Shown here in pieces: positions 26,720-38,204 of a DNA stretch of 64,000 bases; within the stretch, counting starts at the first letter, position 1; each line of letters starts with the position of its first letter. The translations under genes and the position numbers were made by a program. Below the pieces are notes generated by a model. That model saw only the letters and a list, made by a program, of their open reading frames with translations, was not told the DNA's origin and did no database searches. Source of the stretch: Streptomyces mobaraensis (GTDB lineage: Bacteria > Actinomycetota > Actinomycetes > Streptomycetales > Streptomycetaceae). The stretch spans positions 3,658,001-3,722,000 of the forward strand of contig NZ_CP083590.1 in the NCBI RefSeq assembly GCF_020099395.1. The letters are read 5' to 3'.

Positions 26720-27631
26720 ATGCACATGAACAGCGCTCCGCATCTGCTGGCCGAGGACCGCCCGGAATTCGAGCGGGTCCTGGACCTGGCACTGCGCTCG
26801 GCGGACCGGGATCCGGAGATCAGCGCACTGATCGCCGCGGAAGGACGGCGACTCGACATCGAACAGCTGCGGACTTCGGCCGTCCGGGCCATGGCCGCCA
26901 TTTCGGCGAGCGCGCTGCCGGAATACCGGAATTACGTCAGGGCGCGTGAGGAACTGCGCAGACCGCACCAGCGTTCGGCCGCGGTCGGATCCCGGGGACG
27001 CGCCCGGCAAGAAGGCGACACCTCCGACGGCCCGGGCACCTCCGGGACCAGCGCCTCCGGAGCCGACGCCTCCGGAGCCGGCGCGGGGGCGGTGCTCACC
27101 GTCCTGGCACCGGTCCTCGCCGGGATAGCCGCCTTCCTGTTCCTCCTCATCGGCTACGTGCTCAAGGCGATGGGGACCGAGAGCTCGGTGGCCCGGCCGA
27201 TGGTGACCGCGGGCTGGTGGTTCGCCGGCCTCACGGCCACCGGCGCGCTGATCGCCATGGGCGCACTGCTGCTCACGGCGTTGCGCAACGGCCGCCCGGG
27301 CGCCCCCGGAACCGTGACGTCCGCCGCCGGCCCCTCCCGGGTCCCCCGGGTCGAGCTGGAGGCCGACCGGGCCCGGGACGCCTGGCACGAGGCCCTGCTG
27401 CACCGCGGCGTCCTGCCCTTCCTGCGCCGGGCCCTGGCCGACGCGCCCGTGGCGCCCGACTCCTCGTACGTGCCGGGGCCGCGGGAGGAGCGGGGCCGCA
27501 CCTCGCGGCTGGGCTTCTCCAGCCCGGGCTTCTCCAGCCACGAGGAGCAGCCGGGCCCCCACCTCCGGCCCCGCTTCACCAGCCCGGACTACACCGGTCC
27601 GGAGTTCGGCGGGTCCAACGGCCGGGAGTGA
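26720..27631 (+). CDS. Membrane protein of unknown function, two TM segments
   Basis: This 303-residue protein was not matched to a named family. Residues 1-80 are charged and helical (ERVLDLALRSADRDPEISAL). A Gly/Ser/Ala linker follows. Two transmembrane segments lie at about 117-140 (VLAPVLAGIAAFLFLLIGYV) and 158-180. The C-terminal tail is soluble and ends in repeats of FSSPGFSS / FTSPDYTGP. Either ATG 26720 or 26726 could start it; GGAG lies at 26707. It converges on the TerD-VWA gene with a hairpin between. Confidence 0.75.
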   Translation: MHMNSAPHLLAEDRPEFERVLDLALRSADRDPEISALIAAEGRRLDIEQLRTSAVRAMAAISASALPEYRNYVRAREELRRPHQRSAAVGSRGRARQEGDTSDGPGTSGTSASGADASGAGAGAVLTVLAPVLAGIAAFLFLLIGYVLKAMGTESSVARPMVTAGWWFAGLTATGALIAMGALLLTALRNGRPGAPGTVTSAAGPSRVPRVELEADRARDAWHEALLHRGVLPFLRRALADAPVAPDSSYVPGPREERGRTSRLGFSSPGFSSHEEQPGPHLRPRFTSPDYTGPEFGGSNGRE

Positions 27632-27633
27632 GG

Positions 27634-27655
27634 CCCGCGCCGCTCACGGCGCGGG
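27634..27655. terminator. Bidirectional hairpin between convergent genes
   Basis: CCCGCGCCG and CGGCGCGGG form a perfect 9-bp stem with loop CTCA. It lies 3 bp after the stop of the membrane-protein gene, and the loop begins the stop codon of the convergent TerD-VWA gene. Confidence 0.7.
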
Positions 27656-28972
27656 GCGGGCGGCGTCCGGTCCGAGGACACCCGCCCGCCGGGCCGCGGC
27701 GACCCAGGCGGGGAACTGGGACAGCAGCCGGTCGTAGAGCTCCTGGTCGGAGACGGCGGTGATGTCGTCCACGGCGAAGAACCCGACGTTGTCGAGGGAA
27801 CGGTCCGGCAGGGTGTCGAACCGTTCCAGCACCCCGTAGTCGGCCCGCCCGAGCCCCACGAACTGCCAGAAGACGGGCTCCTTCACGGCGGCCCGGAGCT
27901 GCCGTTCGATCCGCTCGTCCTCGTACACACCGCCGTCGGAGAAGAACAGGACGAGGGTCGGATCGGCGGACGGATCCGCCCGGACGGCCTTCCGGACCTT
28001 GGCGATCACGCTCGGCTCGTTGTTCCCCCAGCCGATGCGACCCATGTCGATCTGTCCGGCGCGGCGCTCCCCCCGCCCGTAGTCCCAGGGGTCGTCGAGC
28101 CGCACATGCAGGGAGATCCACTCCGGCAGGCCGGCCGGCCGCAGATCGGGCAGCCGGGCCGGGCGGTCGGCGAAGACCCACGCCTCCAACGTGCCGTCGT
28201 CGTCCAGCTGCGCGGCGACGGCCGCCATCCGTTCCACCACACCGGCGACCACACCGTCGTCGTACAGCCCGCTCATCGAACCGGACGCGTCGAGCACCAG
28301 GATCACGCGCGCCCGGAGCCCGTCGGCGCCCCGCTTCCTGAGGCTGACGGACACCTGTTCTTTGCGCAGCGCCAGCCGTTCGCGCAGCTCAAGGGGGAGG
28401 GGATCCTCGACGGGAGCCACCGGCTCCGCCTCCGCCTCCCCCTCCACCACCACGCCGAAGTCGGTGGCGAGCCCGGCCAGCCCGGTCTCGTACCCCTGGC
28501 CGACCGCCCGGAACTTCCAGCGGCCGTCCCGCACGTACAACTCCCCGCTGACGAGCGCGGTTTCCGGCCCACCGGACAGCTCGTACCGGGCCAGCACCGC
28601 ACCCGTCACGGCGTCCAGCAGCTCCAGCGTCAGCCCGCTCACCTCGCCGAACGTCCCGCCGTCCGCCGCGGCCCAGAGGGCGACCCGCTCGGCGTCGGCC
28701 TCCAGACCGCTCCGGTCGACCAGGACGGTATCGGTGACCAGCCCCTCCGCCACCGTCCGCTTTCCGCGGTGCGCGACGGCGCCCGAGGCGTGCCGCGGCT
28801 GGTTGTAGAAGACGAAGTCGCCGTCGCCGCGCACCGTTCCGCCGGCGGTGAGGAGCAGGGCGCCGGCATCGACGTCCGGCGCTCCCGGCACGGCTTTCCA
28901 ACTGAGCACGGCGTGCACAGCGGTCACGGGCACCACACAATTGGCGCCCTTGCCCAGGGATATGTCGTTCAT
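27644..28972 (-). CDS. TerD-domain and VWA-domain protein (tellurite-resistance family)
   Basis: A 442-residue protein. The N-terminal TerD-like domain (1-190) starts NDISLGKGANC and holds GDGDFVFYNQP and VNLV-type strands with Asp clusters that bind calcium. A von Willebrand A domain follows from about 235, with the MIDAS motif DASGSMS. Such proteins (TerF-like) sit in stress-response networks with other Ter proteins, but none are adjacent here. ATG 28972 is used. The role is inferred only from the domains. Confidence 0.88.
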   Translation of the reverse strand: MNDISLGKGANCVVPVTAVHAVLSWKAVPGAPDVDAGALLLTAGGTVRGDGDFVFYNQPRHASGAVAHRGKRTVAEGLVTDTVLVDRSGLEADAERVALWAAADGGTFGEVSGLTLELLDAVTGAVLARYELSGGPETALVSGELYVRDGRWKFRAVGQGYETGLAGLATDFGVVVEGEAEAEPVAPVEDPLPLELRERLALRKEQVSVSLRKRGADGLRARVILVLDASGSMSGLYDDGVVAGVVERMAAVAAQLDDDGTLEAWVFADRPARLPDLRPAGLPEWISLHVRLDDPWDYGRGERRAGQIDMGRIGWGNNEPSVIAKVRKAVRADPSADPTLVLFFSDGGVYEDERIERQLRAAVKEPVFWQFVGLGRADYGVLERFDTLPDRSLDNVGFFAVDDITAVSDQELYDRLLSQFPAWVAAARRAGVLGPDAARPAP

Positions 28973-29080
28973 CCGGCCAGTCTCACGACGAACAACGGAA
29001 CCGGACAATCCGCCGACCGCCCGGGGCAGTCCCGCCGAGCGGAGCTCCCCCGGTCCCGTCACCGGCCGACGCGCCCGCCG

Positions 29081-29219
29081 TCAGTCGGCGAGCGGCAGGT
29101 ACACCCTGTTCCCGGACGCGGCGAACTCCTCCGACTTGGCCCGCATCCCCGCCTCGATGTCCGTGGCGCCCAGGTCACCGCCGTGCTCGCGGCGGATGTC
29201 CTGAGAGATCTTCATCGAG
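29081..29219 (-). pseudogene. Displaced native 3' end of thiC (left of the element)
   Basis: Read on the minus strand, this encodes SMKISQDIRREHGGDLG... and ends GNRVYLPLAD followed by TGA. It is a thiC C-terminus with no thiC body before it: upstream on its strand the sequence runs into the mobile element. It parallels the end of thiC at 32559 ([10 protein letters not shown]) and is the original tail cut off by integration. The upstream flank 28973-29080 shows no gene. Confidence 0.9.
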
Positions 29220-29232
29220 AAGAACATACATA
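29199..29232. other. Left attachment site of the thiC-integrated element
   Basis: The shared core TTCATCGAG lies at 29211-29219, inside the Ser-Met-Lys codons of thiC. It is followed by AAGAA from the element, where the right site has CAGAA. On the other side, thiC-derived GAGATC is present. The exact crossover dinucleotide cannot be fixed by eye. Confidence 0.75.
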
Positions 29233-29293
29233 GAACCCCCACATGGCCTAGCGTGGTGGCATCACCCGCTTCACGGACCCAGGGGGGACCTAC

Positions 29294-30847
29294 GTGACGT
29301 CACGGGACGAGAAGATCAGCAAGCTGCGCGGCACACCGGAGGGCTTGCCTTCGGTCGAGGAAGTGCGCACCATGCTGGCGGCGGATCCGACGCTCAAGTG
29401 CGTGGTCTGCTACGCCCGCATCTCGTTCGACGGCCGAGTGAAGGACGCCCACGGCGTCGAGGACCAGCATCGCGACATGTCCGAGGACGCCAGGAAGTTC
29501 AACTGGCTTGTCGTGTACCGGTACACGGACAACGACAAGAGCGCGAGCAAGGAGACCGTCGTCCGGGATGACTTCGAGCAACTGATCAACGACCTGACGG
29601 TCGGCACCACGCCCGAGGGTTACCCGATCCACGGCGTCATGGCTGCGAACGAAGACCGCCTGTACCGCCGACCCAGCGACTGGGAACGCTACCTCAAGGC
29701 GTTCACCGCCCACGGGGACCGCGTCTACCACGACTCGAACGGGGTCCAAGACCTCTACGCCGAAGGGTTCGAGATCAAGGGCCTGGTGGGCGTTGCCATG
29801 TCCCTCAGTGAAACCCGGAAGAAGCAGCGAAGGACCAGGAACAGCCACCGCAGTCGTGCGTTGAGAGGCCAACCGGTAGCCGCGTGGCGGCCCTTCGGGT
29901 GGCAGGACGACAAGGTCACGCTTGACCCCGTGGAGTCTGAAGCCATCAGGCAAGCCGTGAAGGACGTGCTTGCCGGGGCGTCCATTTCGGAGATCACGCG
30001 CCGGTGGAAGGAAGCCGAGTACCGCACGAGCCGGGGCAACCTCTTCCAGTACCAGACCGTAAAACAGGTACTCGTCAACCCTCGGCTGTGCGGCTACCGC
30101 GAGCTCAAGGGACAGCTCGTTCGCGACGGCGACGATCAACCCATTGTGGGCGCGTGGGAAGCGATCATCACGCCGAAGCAGTGGTACGCGATCACCGCCA
30201 AAATCCGCGAGCGCGGCCAGGGGACAGGGTTGCCGCGCGGGGGGCTTGTTCACAAGTACCTGCTGACCGGCATCATGCGGTGCGGCAACGTGCTGGAAGA
30301 CGGGACGATCTGCAACAGCAAGATGATCGGTGTCAAGGCCAACGACTGGCTGAAGTACAAGCATGCGTACTTCTGCAAGAAGACGGTCGACGGCGGATGC
30401 AACAAGACGTACAAGCGTGGCGACAAGAGCGACGAACACATCGAGCGGCTGGTGATCGCGAAGCTCAAGGCCGAGGCAGAGGCGGCCCGCGAGGAAGTAC
30501 CCGAGTGGCCCCGAGCCGATGACCTGGAACGCGCGGTGCAGAGCCGGAACGCCCTGGAGCAGCGCTGGCAGAAAGGCGAGATCGACGACGAGGCGTTCTT
30601 CCGGAACCTCGCGCCGCTCGAAGCCCGCGTCAAGCAGCTCCGAGCGGAGCAGGCTCACCACCTCGCAATGAAGGCCGAGGCCGAGGCGGCGCGCGAGGAC
30701 ATCACCGCCTCGTGGGGAGACAAAACGCTGACGCAGAAGCGGACCGCGATCAAGAAGGTTCTTCACGCGGTCATCGCCGTGCCCGGGGGCAAGGGGAACA
30801 AGACGTTCGACGTGGAACTCCTCAAGCCGGTCTGGCGGACCGCCTGA
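29294..30847 (+). CDS. Large serine recombinase / integrase
   Basis: This 517-residue site-specific recombinase presumably inserts and excises the element at thiC. The resolvase domain has the catalytic S44 in YARIS, with R42 and a downstream DRLYRR segment carrying further active-site Arg residues. A recombinase domain (about 190-300) follows. A Cys zinc-ribbon lies at about 330-385 (MRCGNV, YFCKKT, GGCNK), with a coiled coil at about 410-475 and a short C-terminal tail. GTG 29294 follows AGGGGGGA by 5 bp. It lies 75 bp from the left core, as is usual for integrases. No excisionase-like recombination directionality factor is obvious. Confidence 0.95.
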   Translation: MTSRDEKISKLRGTPEGLPSVEEVRTMLAADPTLKCVVCYARISFDGRVKDAHGVEDQHRDMSEDARKFNWLVVYRYTDNDKSASKETVVRDDFEQLINDLTVGTTPEGYPIHGVMAANEDRLYRRPSDWERYLKAFTAHGDRVYHDSNGVQDLYAEGFEIKGLVGVAMSLSETRKKQRRTRNSHRSRALRGQPVAAWRPFGWQDDKVTLDPVESEAIRQAVKDVLAGASISEITRRWKEAEYRTSRGNLFQYQTVKQVLVNPRLCGYRELKGQLVRDGDDQPIVGAWEAIITPKQWYAITAKIRERGQGTGLPRGGLVHKYLLTGIMRCGNVLEDGTICNSKMIGVKANDWLKYKHAYFCKKTVDGGCNKTYKRGDKSDEHIERLVIAKLKAEAEAAREEVPEWPRADDLERAVQSRNALEQRWQKGEIDDEAFFRNLAPLEARVKQLRAEQAHHLAMKAEAEAAREDITASWGDKTLTQKRTAIKKVLHAVIAVPGGKGNKTFDVELLKPVWRTA

Positions 30848-30992
30848 TGAGCCTTACGCCGAGGACCTCCCCCAACGACCGGACAACGTGGTGCTCCCAC
30901 CGCCGGCCGTCCGGCTGCTCCACGTCCACGAGGCACAAGTTCACCCAGGGATTCGTGTAGATCTGTCGCTCACCGTGGGTCTTCCACTGCAT
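30822..30992 (-). pseudogene. NUDIX hydrolase gene remnant (N-terminal 38 codons)
   Basis: Minus-strand ATG 30992 begins MQWKTHGERQIYTNPWVNL and keeps the NUDIX family N-terminus to EHHVVR at about 30879, then loses similarity and stops at 30822 inside the recombinase 3' end. The NUDIX box is absent. GAGAGGGG precedes the start, so a 57-residue peptide may still be made. The loss marks a deletion breakpoint in the element. Confidence 0.75.
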
Positions 30993-31100
30993 GTGAGTTA
31001 CCCCTCTCGCCGTCAACACTCAGCATCCCTGAGGGCACCTGGACGGTGAGAGGGGTGGACCAACTCTTCGATCAGCCGGTCAAGCTGCATCAGCCAAACC

Positions 31101-31123
31101 GGCCCTTACCGTGGGCAAGGGCC
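31101..31123 (-). terminator. Hairpin downstream of the element HTH gene
   Basis: GGCCCTT and AAGGGCC form a 7-bp stem with a 9-nt loop, 56 bp after the HTH gene stop on its strand. The rest of 30993-31178 shows no gene. Confidence 0.4.
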
Positions 31124-31178
31124 TGCCGAGGCAGTAGGCGCGGGACCACACACTCTTCCACAGCGAATAGCGTCGCGC

Positions 31179-31901
31179 CTACCGCGGCGGCTCTCCCTGC
31201 TCTCGTACCTGGCGACGGGCAAGACGCCGTGCCCGGGCCCGCCCTGCGCGTGCCTCTCGAGCCAGGTACAACAGGTACTGGAGGTTCTTCGCCGTGTCAG
31301 CACCATCCTTGTCGGTGTGCCTTGCGCACTTCTTGGCTATGCCACGCAGGGCCGTGTCCTGCGGGATGTACCGGCCCTCCAAGTAACCTTCTACCTGCCG
31401 GGTGTTGTCACCGAAGATCAGCCATCGCTCCTCGTACAGTCCGGTTGACTCCACCAAATCTCTTAGAGCTGCGGTGAATCGTTGCTGTTCCTCCGGAACC
31501 GGGATGCTGACAGCTTCGGCTCGAGGGCGGTCCAGCTCCTCAAGGTACAGACGCACCTCCACATATCGGTCATACCATTCCCAGCCGACGTCAACGCCCT
31601 GGTGACCTTCTGGCAATCTGCCGAGCCACGCCCAGCCAGGAAACACAGGCAGGTACGCGCGTGCCGACCGTTCCGCATATGGATCGCCGATCCACCAGCG
31701 CAGGAGGGTGCCCACAGTCACAGGCGCCGGGAACCGTGTACCGGATAGCGCTCCGTACAGTGCAGCTCGGGATACGGCGCCGTTGCACCTCTTAGCGACA
31801 ACCGGAATCGACGGTTTCTGCCGCCCGAGTTCACGCAGGTCGTAGGCGAACTTCTGCACTGGGCCTTGTGCCGGATCCGGGACCTTCGGATGCGCTGGCA
31901 C
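31179..31901 (-). CDS. Element-encoded HTH-like protein with duplicated domain
   Basis: This 240-residue protein was not recognised as a named family. Residues about 15-75 (KFAYDLRELGRQKPSIPVVAK... and LYGALSGTRFPAPVTV) resemble Streptomyces XRE-like DNA-binding modules. Residues about 140-205 repeat the plan (RFTAALRDL..., YLEGRYIPQDTALRGIAKKC), which suggests an internal duplication. The C-terminus is rich in Arg and Ala. GTG 31901 follows GGGAGGGAGG and is preferred over 31925. Two palindromes lie just upstream. It may be a repressor or immunity protein of the element. Confidence 0.7.
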   Translation of the reverse strand: MPAHPKVPDPAQGPVQKFAYDLRELGRQKPSIPVVAKRCNGAVSRAALYGALSGTRFPAPVTVGTLLRWWIGDPYAERSARAYLPVFPGWAWLGRLPEGHQGVDVGWEWYDRYVEVRLYLEELDRPRAEAVSIPVPEEQQRFTAALRDLVESTGLYEERWLIFGDNTRQVEGYLEGRYIPQDTALRGIAKKCARHTDKDGADTAKNLQYLLYLAREARAGRARARRLARRQVREQGEPPR

Positions 31902-31930
31902 TGACTCGCTCCTCCCTCCCGCCACCCCTG

Positions 31931-31963
31931 ATGTCTCGCGACATCTTTCTACACCAATGGTGT
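31931..31963. promoter_or_regulatory. Two palindromes upstream of the element HTH gene
   Basis: ATGTCTCGCGACAT (31931-31944, 5-bp arms) and ACACCAATGGTGT (31951-31963, 6-bp arms around one base) lie 30-62 bp upstream of GTG 31901. Their position suits an operator bound by the encoded HTH protein. Confidence 0.45.
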
Positions 31964-32064
31964 GTCACCACCTATCGATACGCTTCTTCGAAGACGGGAA
32001 CGGCCGGGTCGCTTCCCCAAGTTGGGGCGCTCACACCGGCACCGCGCCAACGGGTTGCCGTCAA

Positions 32065-32158
32065 CACGTAGTCCAGCAGGTCTCCGACACCTGGAGGTGA
32101 CATGACAGTGGCCCCCTGCGCCAACAGGGGGCCACTCACGTAGTCCGACGGGTCTCCC
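32065..32158. repeat. Direct repeats flanking a perfect 12-bp hairpin
   Basis: CACGTAGTCC-AGCAGG-TCTCC (32065-32085) recurs with changes at 32137-32157. Between them AGTGGCCCCCTG and CAGGGGGCCACT (32107-32118, 32125-32136) form a perfect stem with loop CGCCAA. It may be a structured RNA, a terminator or a protein-binding array within the element. No coding frame covers it convincingly. Confidence 0.6.
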
Positions 32159-32198
32159 ACCCGTATAACGCCACGTTCAGCGACGACAGGAGAGAGCC

Positions 32199-32396
32199 AT
32201 CAGCTATACACCCGAGCCTACGGGCCAGACCGAGGCGCCGTCGAGTCGCGCCACCCGTATGGGCCGCCAGCGGGCCACCCCTCCCACTCTCCGAGCTCTG
32301 TGCCGGACTGCCGTGCACGGACTCGTCGGAGGGGCAGCCAGCGCCCTCGGTACCGGCGCCGGCGCATGGTTTATCTGGTGGGTTCAAAACCGGTGA
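32199..32396 (+). CDS. Probable small membrane protein of the element, start uncertain
   Basis: From ATG 32259 this encodes 45 residues ending VGGAASALGTGAGAWFIWW then VQNR: one hydrophobic segment with a basic N-terminal half. The frame stays open upstream to an ATC codon at 32199, 8 bp after AGGAG (32188-32192 region), giving 65 residues starting SYTPEPTGQ. Either ATC is a rare or mutated start, or the ATG is used. Codon use is less GC-biased, like the rest of the element. Function unknown. Confidence 0.4.
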   Translation: MSYTPEPTGQTEAPSSRATRMGRQRATPPTLRALCRTAVHGLVGGAASALGTGAGAWFIWWVQNR

Positions 32397-32527
32397 GCCG
32401 ACGCTCTTGATCACAAGTTGTGGTCGCGATGGGGTCGGTACTCCTTCCAGTACCGGCCCCTTGGCGTTTAGGAACCTGAGCATCCGCCATGTCGACGCTG
32501 TGGCCTCTGGGCGAGAGCATGGTCGAG

Positions 32528-32551
32528 TTCGTCGACAACTCCGTCGACGAA
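32528..32551 (-). terminator. Hairpin after thiC stop
   Basis: TTCGTCGAC and GTCGACGAA form a perfect 9-bp stem with loop AACTCC, 7 bp beyond the thiC stop. It is element-derived, so the element seems to supply a terminator with the replacement thiC tail. The stretch 32397-32527 shows no gene. Confidence 0.6.
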
Positions 32552-32558
32552 CGATCGA

Positions 32559-36072
<3,514 letters not shown>

Positions 36073-36151
36073 CGCGGGGGACCGGGCGGTACGGGCGTCG
36101 ACGGGCGCGCGCGCAGGTGCTTGTCGGTGGGACGGCCGGACGGGGGGTGCC

Positions 36152-36352
36152 GTGATCGGGGAGACGGGCCGGGTGACGGGGGCGATCGGCCCCGGTCTGG
36201 TCGGCGAGGTGATGCTCCGCGTGCGCGGGGGCGCCGAGGCGTTCCTGGCGTACGCGGTGGAACCGGGCGAGCGGATCACGCGGGGGACGCTCGTGGTGGT
36301 CGTGGAGTACCAGCCGCCCCGCACGGTCTATGTGACATCCGCCTACGGGTGA
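36152..36352 (+). CDS. Small NfeD-like OB-fold protein
   Basis: A 66-residue protein with the Gly-rich beta pattern of the NfeD C-terminal OB domain (GETGRVTGAIGPGLVGEVML). NfeD proteins partner flotillins, and this gene lies 76 bp before one on the same strand. It lacks the membrane segments of full NfeD. GTG 36152 has GGGGGG upstream. The family call rests on pattern and neighbourhood. Confidence 0.65.
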   Translation: MIGETGRVTGAIGPGLVGEVMLRVRGGAEAFLAYAVEPGERITRGTLVVVVEYQPPRTVYVTSAYG

Positions 36353-36428
36353 CCCGCCCGCCGGTGACCGGCGCCCGACGGGTCACGACGCGCCCGCCGG
36401 GCAGCAACGCAAAAGGGGGAAACGGGAC

Positions 36429-38204
36429 ATGTTCATCGGGATCGTGGCGGGGGCCGTCGTGGTGGCGGTCGCCCTCGCGGTAGGGCTGTTCAAGTTGATG
36501 TGGCGCGTCGCGGAGCCCAACGAGGCGCTGGTCATCTCCGGCTCGAAGCACCGCACGGAGGGCCTCGGGGAGGGGATGGGCTTCCGGATCGTCACCGGGC
36601 GGGGCACGCTGGTGCTGCCCGGGGTGCAGGTGGTGCGCAAGCTGTCCCTGGACCTCAACGAGGCGCAGTTGAACGTGGATTGCGTGACGAACCAGGGCAT
36701 ACCACTCAAGGTGCATGGCGTGGTCATCTTCAAGGTCGGTGACGACTTCGTCTCGATCGCCAACGCGGCCCGCCGCTTCCTGGACCAGCAGAAGTTCATG
36801 TCCGAGCGGGTGCACAACGTGTTCGCCGGGCATCTGCGGTCGATCGTCGGCGGGCTGACCGTGGAGGACATGATCCGCGACCGGGAGCGGCTGACGGGCG
36901 AGACCCGGGCGGCCTCCGGCACCGAGATGGAGAAGCTCGGCCTGATCATCGACTCCCTGCAGATCCACGAGATCCAGGACCCGACCGGCTACATCAAGAA
37001 CCTCTCCGCGCCGCACGCCGCGGCCGTGCACCGCGACGCCCGGATCGCCCAGGCCGAGGCGGACCGGCTGGCCACCGAGGCCGAGCAGGCGGCGGCCGCG
37101 CGGATGGCCGAGGCCACCCGGGACAGCGAGATACTCCAGGCCGGCTACCAGGCCGAACGGGACGGCGCGGCGGCCAAGGCGCGGCAGGCCGGGCCGCTGG
37201 CCGAGGCGGCGGCGCAGCAGGAGGTCGTGGTCCAGGAGACGCGGGTGGCGGAGCTGGCGGCGCGCCGCCGGGAGCAGCAGCTCCAGGCGGACGTCCGGAA
37301 GCCGGCCGACGCCGCCGCGTACAAGACGCGCACCCTGGCGGAGGCCGAGCGGGACGCCCGGATCTCGGCGGCGCAGGCGCTGGCCCGGGAGACGGAGCTG
37401 GCCGCCGCGGCCGACGCGACGCGCGTGAAGACGGAGGCCGCGGCCGAGGCGGAGGCCACCAAGGCGCGCGGCCTGGCCGAGGCGGCCTCGACGCGGGCCA
37501 CCGGTGAGGCGGAGGCCGCGTCCGGGCAGGCGCAGGGCGTGGCCGAGGCCGAGGCGGCCAAGGCCCAGGGCCTGGCGGAGGCCGAGGCGGCGAAGGCGCA
37601 GGGGCTCGCCGAGGCGGAGGCCACCCGGGCGCGCGGGCTGGCGGAAGCCGAGGCGGCCAGGGCCCGGGGCCTCGCGGAAGCGGAGGCGGCCCGGGCCAGG
37701 GGGCTGGCGGAGGCGGAGGCGATCAAGGCGAGGGCGGCGGCGCTGGCGGAGAACCAGGACGCGGTGGTCGCCCAGCAACTGGCCGAGAAGTGGCCCGAGA
37801 TCGTCGGGGCCGGCGCCCAGGCGTTCGGAAGCGTGGATCACATGGTGGTGCTGAACGGTGCGGACGGCCTGTCGGAGGCGTTCGCCAAGGCGCTGACCCT
37901 GGGCGGTACGGGCCTGGGTCTGGCGCGGCAGCTCCTGTCGGCCATGAGCGGCGGTCTCGACGGCGTCCCCGGCACCGGTGGCATCGACGGCACCGGTGGA
38001 GCCAGCGGCACCGGCGGATCCGGCGGGAGGGGTGGCCGGGCACCGGGAGCCGTGGGGGGTGCCGACGGCGGCGACGGGGCCGGGATCCCCGACCGGGCTA
38101 CGGCCGCCGCGCCGGGCGGCCCGGTCCCGCGCACCGAGCGGGTGCCGGTCGAGCGGCCCGCCGGGGGCCCGGCCGGGGGCGGTGGCGGCGCACCGGCACG
38201 TTAA
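36429..38204 (+). CDS. Flotillin-like SPFH protein with long repeat coiled coil
   Basis: This 591-residue membrane-microdomain scaffold has an N-terminal TM segment (3-25), an SPFH domain (27-190), then a flotillin domain rich in Ala/Glu/Arg. Residues 366-431 are six near-identical 11-residue repeats (AKAQGLAEAEA type), giving a hendecad coiled coil. The C-terminus (about 510-591) is a Gly/Ala/Pro-rich tail. Its TAA stop overlaps the ssgA stop as TTAA. It probably acts with the preceding NfeD-like protein. Confidence 0.92.
   Translation: MFIGIVAGAVVVAVALAVGLFKLMWRVAEPNEALVISGSKHRTEGLGEGMGFRIVTGRGTLVLPGVQVVRKLSLDLNEAQLNVDCVTNQGIPLKVHGVVIFKVGDDFVSIANAARRFLDQQKFMSERVHNVFAGHLRSIVGGLTVEDMIRDRERLTGETRAASGTEMEKLGLIIDSLQIHEIQDPTGYIKNLSAPHAAAVHRDARIAQAEADRLATEAEQAAAARMAEATRDSEILQAGYQAERDGAAAKARQAGPLAEAAAQQEVVVQETRVAELAARRREQQLQADVRKPADAAAYKTRTLAEAERDARISAAQALARETELAAAADATRVKTEAAAEAEATKARGLAEAASTRATGEAEAASGQAQGVAEAEAAKAQGLAEAEAAKAQGLAEAEATRARGLAEAEAARARGLAEAEAARARGLAEAEAIKARAAALAENQDAVVAQQLAEKWPEIVGAGAQAFGSVDHMVVLNGADGLSEAFAKALTLGGTGLGLARQLLSAMSGGLDGVPGTGGIDGTGGASGTGGSGGRGGRAPGAVGGADGGDGAGIPDRATAAAPGGPVPRTERVPVERPAGGPAGGGGGAPAR
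37524..37721 (+). repeat. 33-bp tandem repeats in the flotillin gene
   Basis: Six in-frame units encode x-Gly-Leu-Ala-Glu-Ala-Glu-Ala-x-basic-Ala. The 11-residue period fits a hendecad coiled coil. Third-position differences between units show that the protein repeat is maintained while the DNA diverges. Confidence 0.85.

Noticed and set aside
32370..32420. A tRNA-like GGGTTCAAAACC T-loop
   Set aside because: No cloverleaf can be folded around it, and it lies in a frame encoding a hydrophobic peptide.
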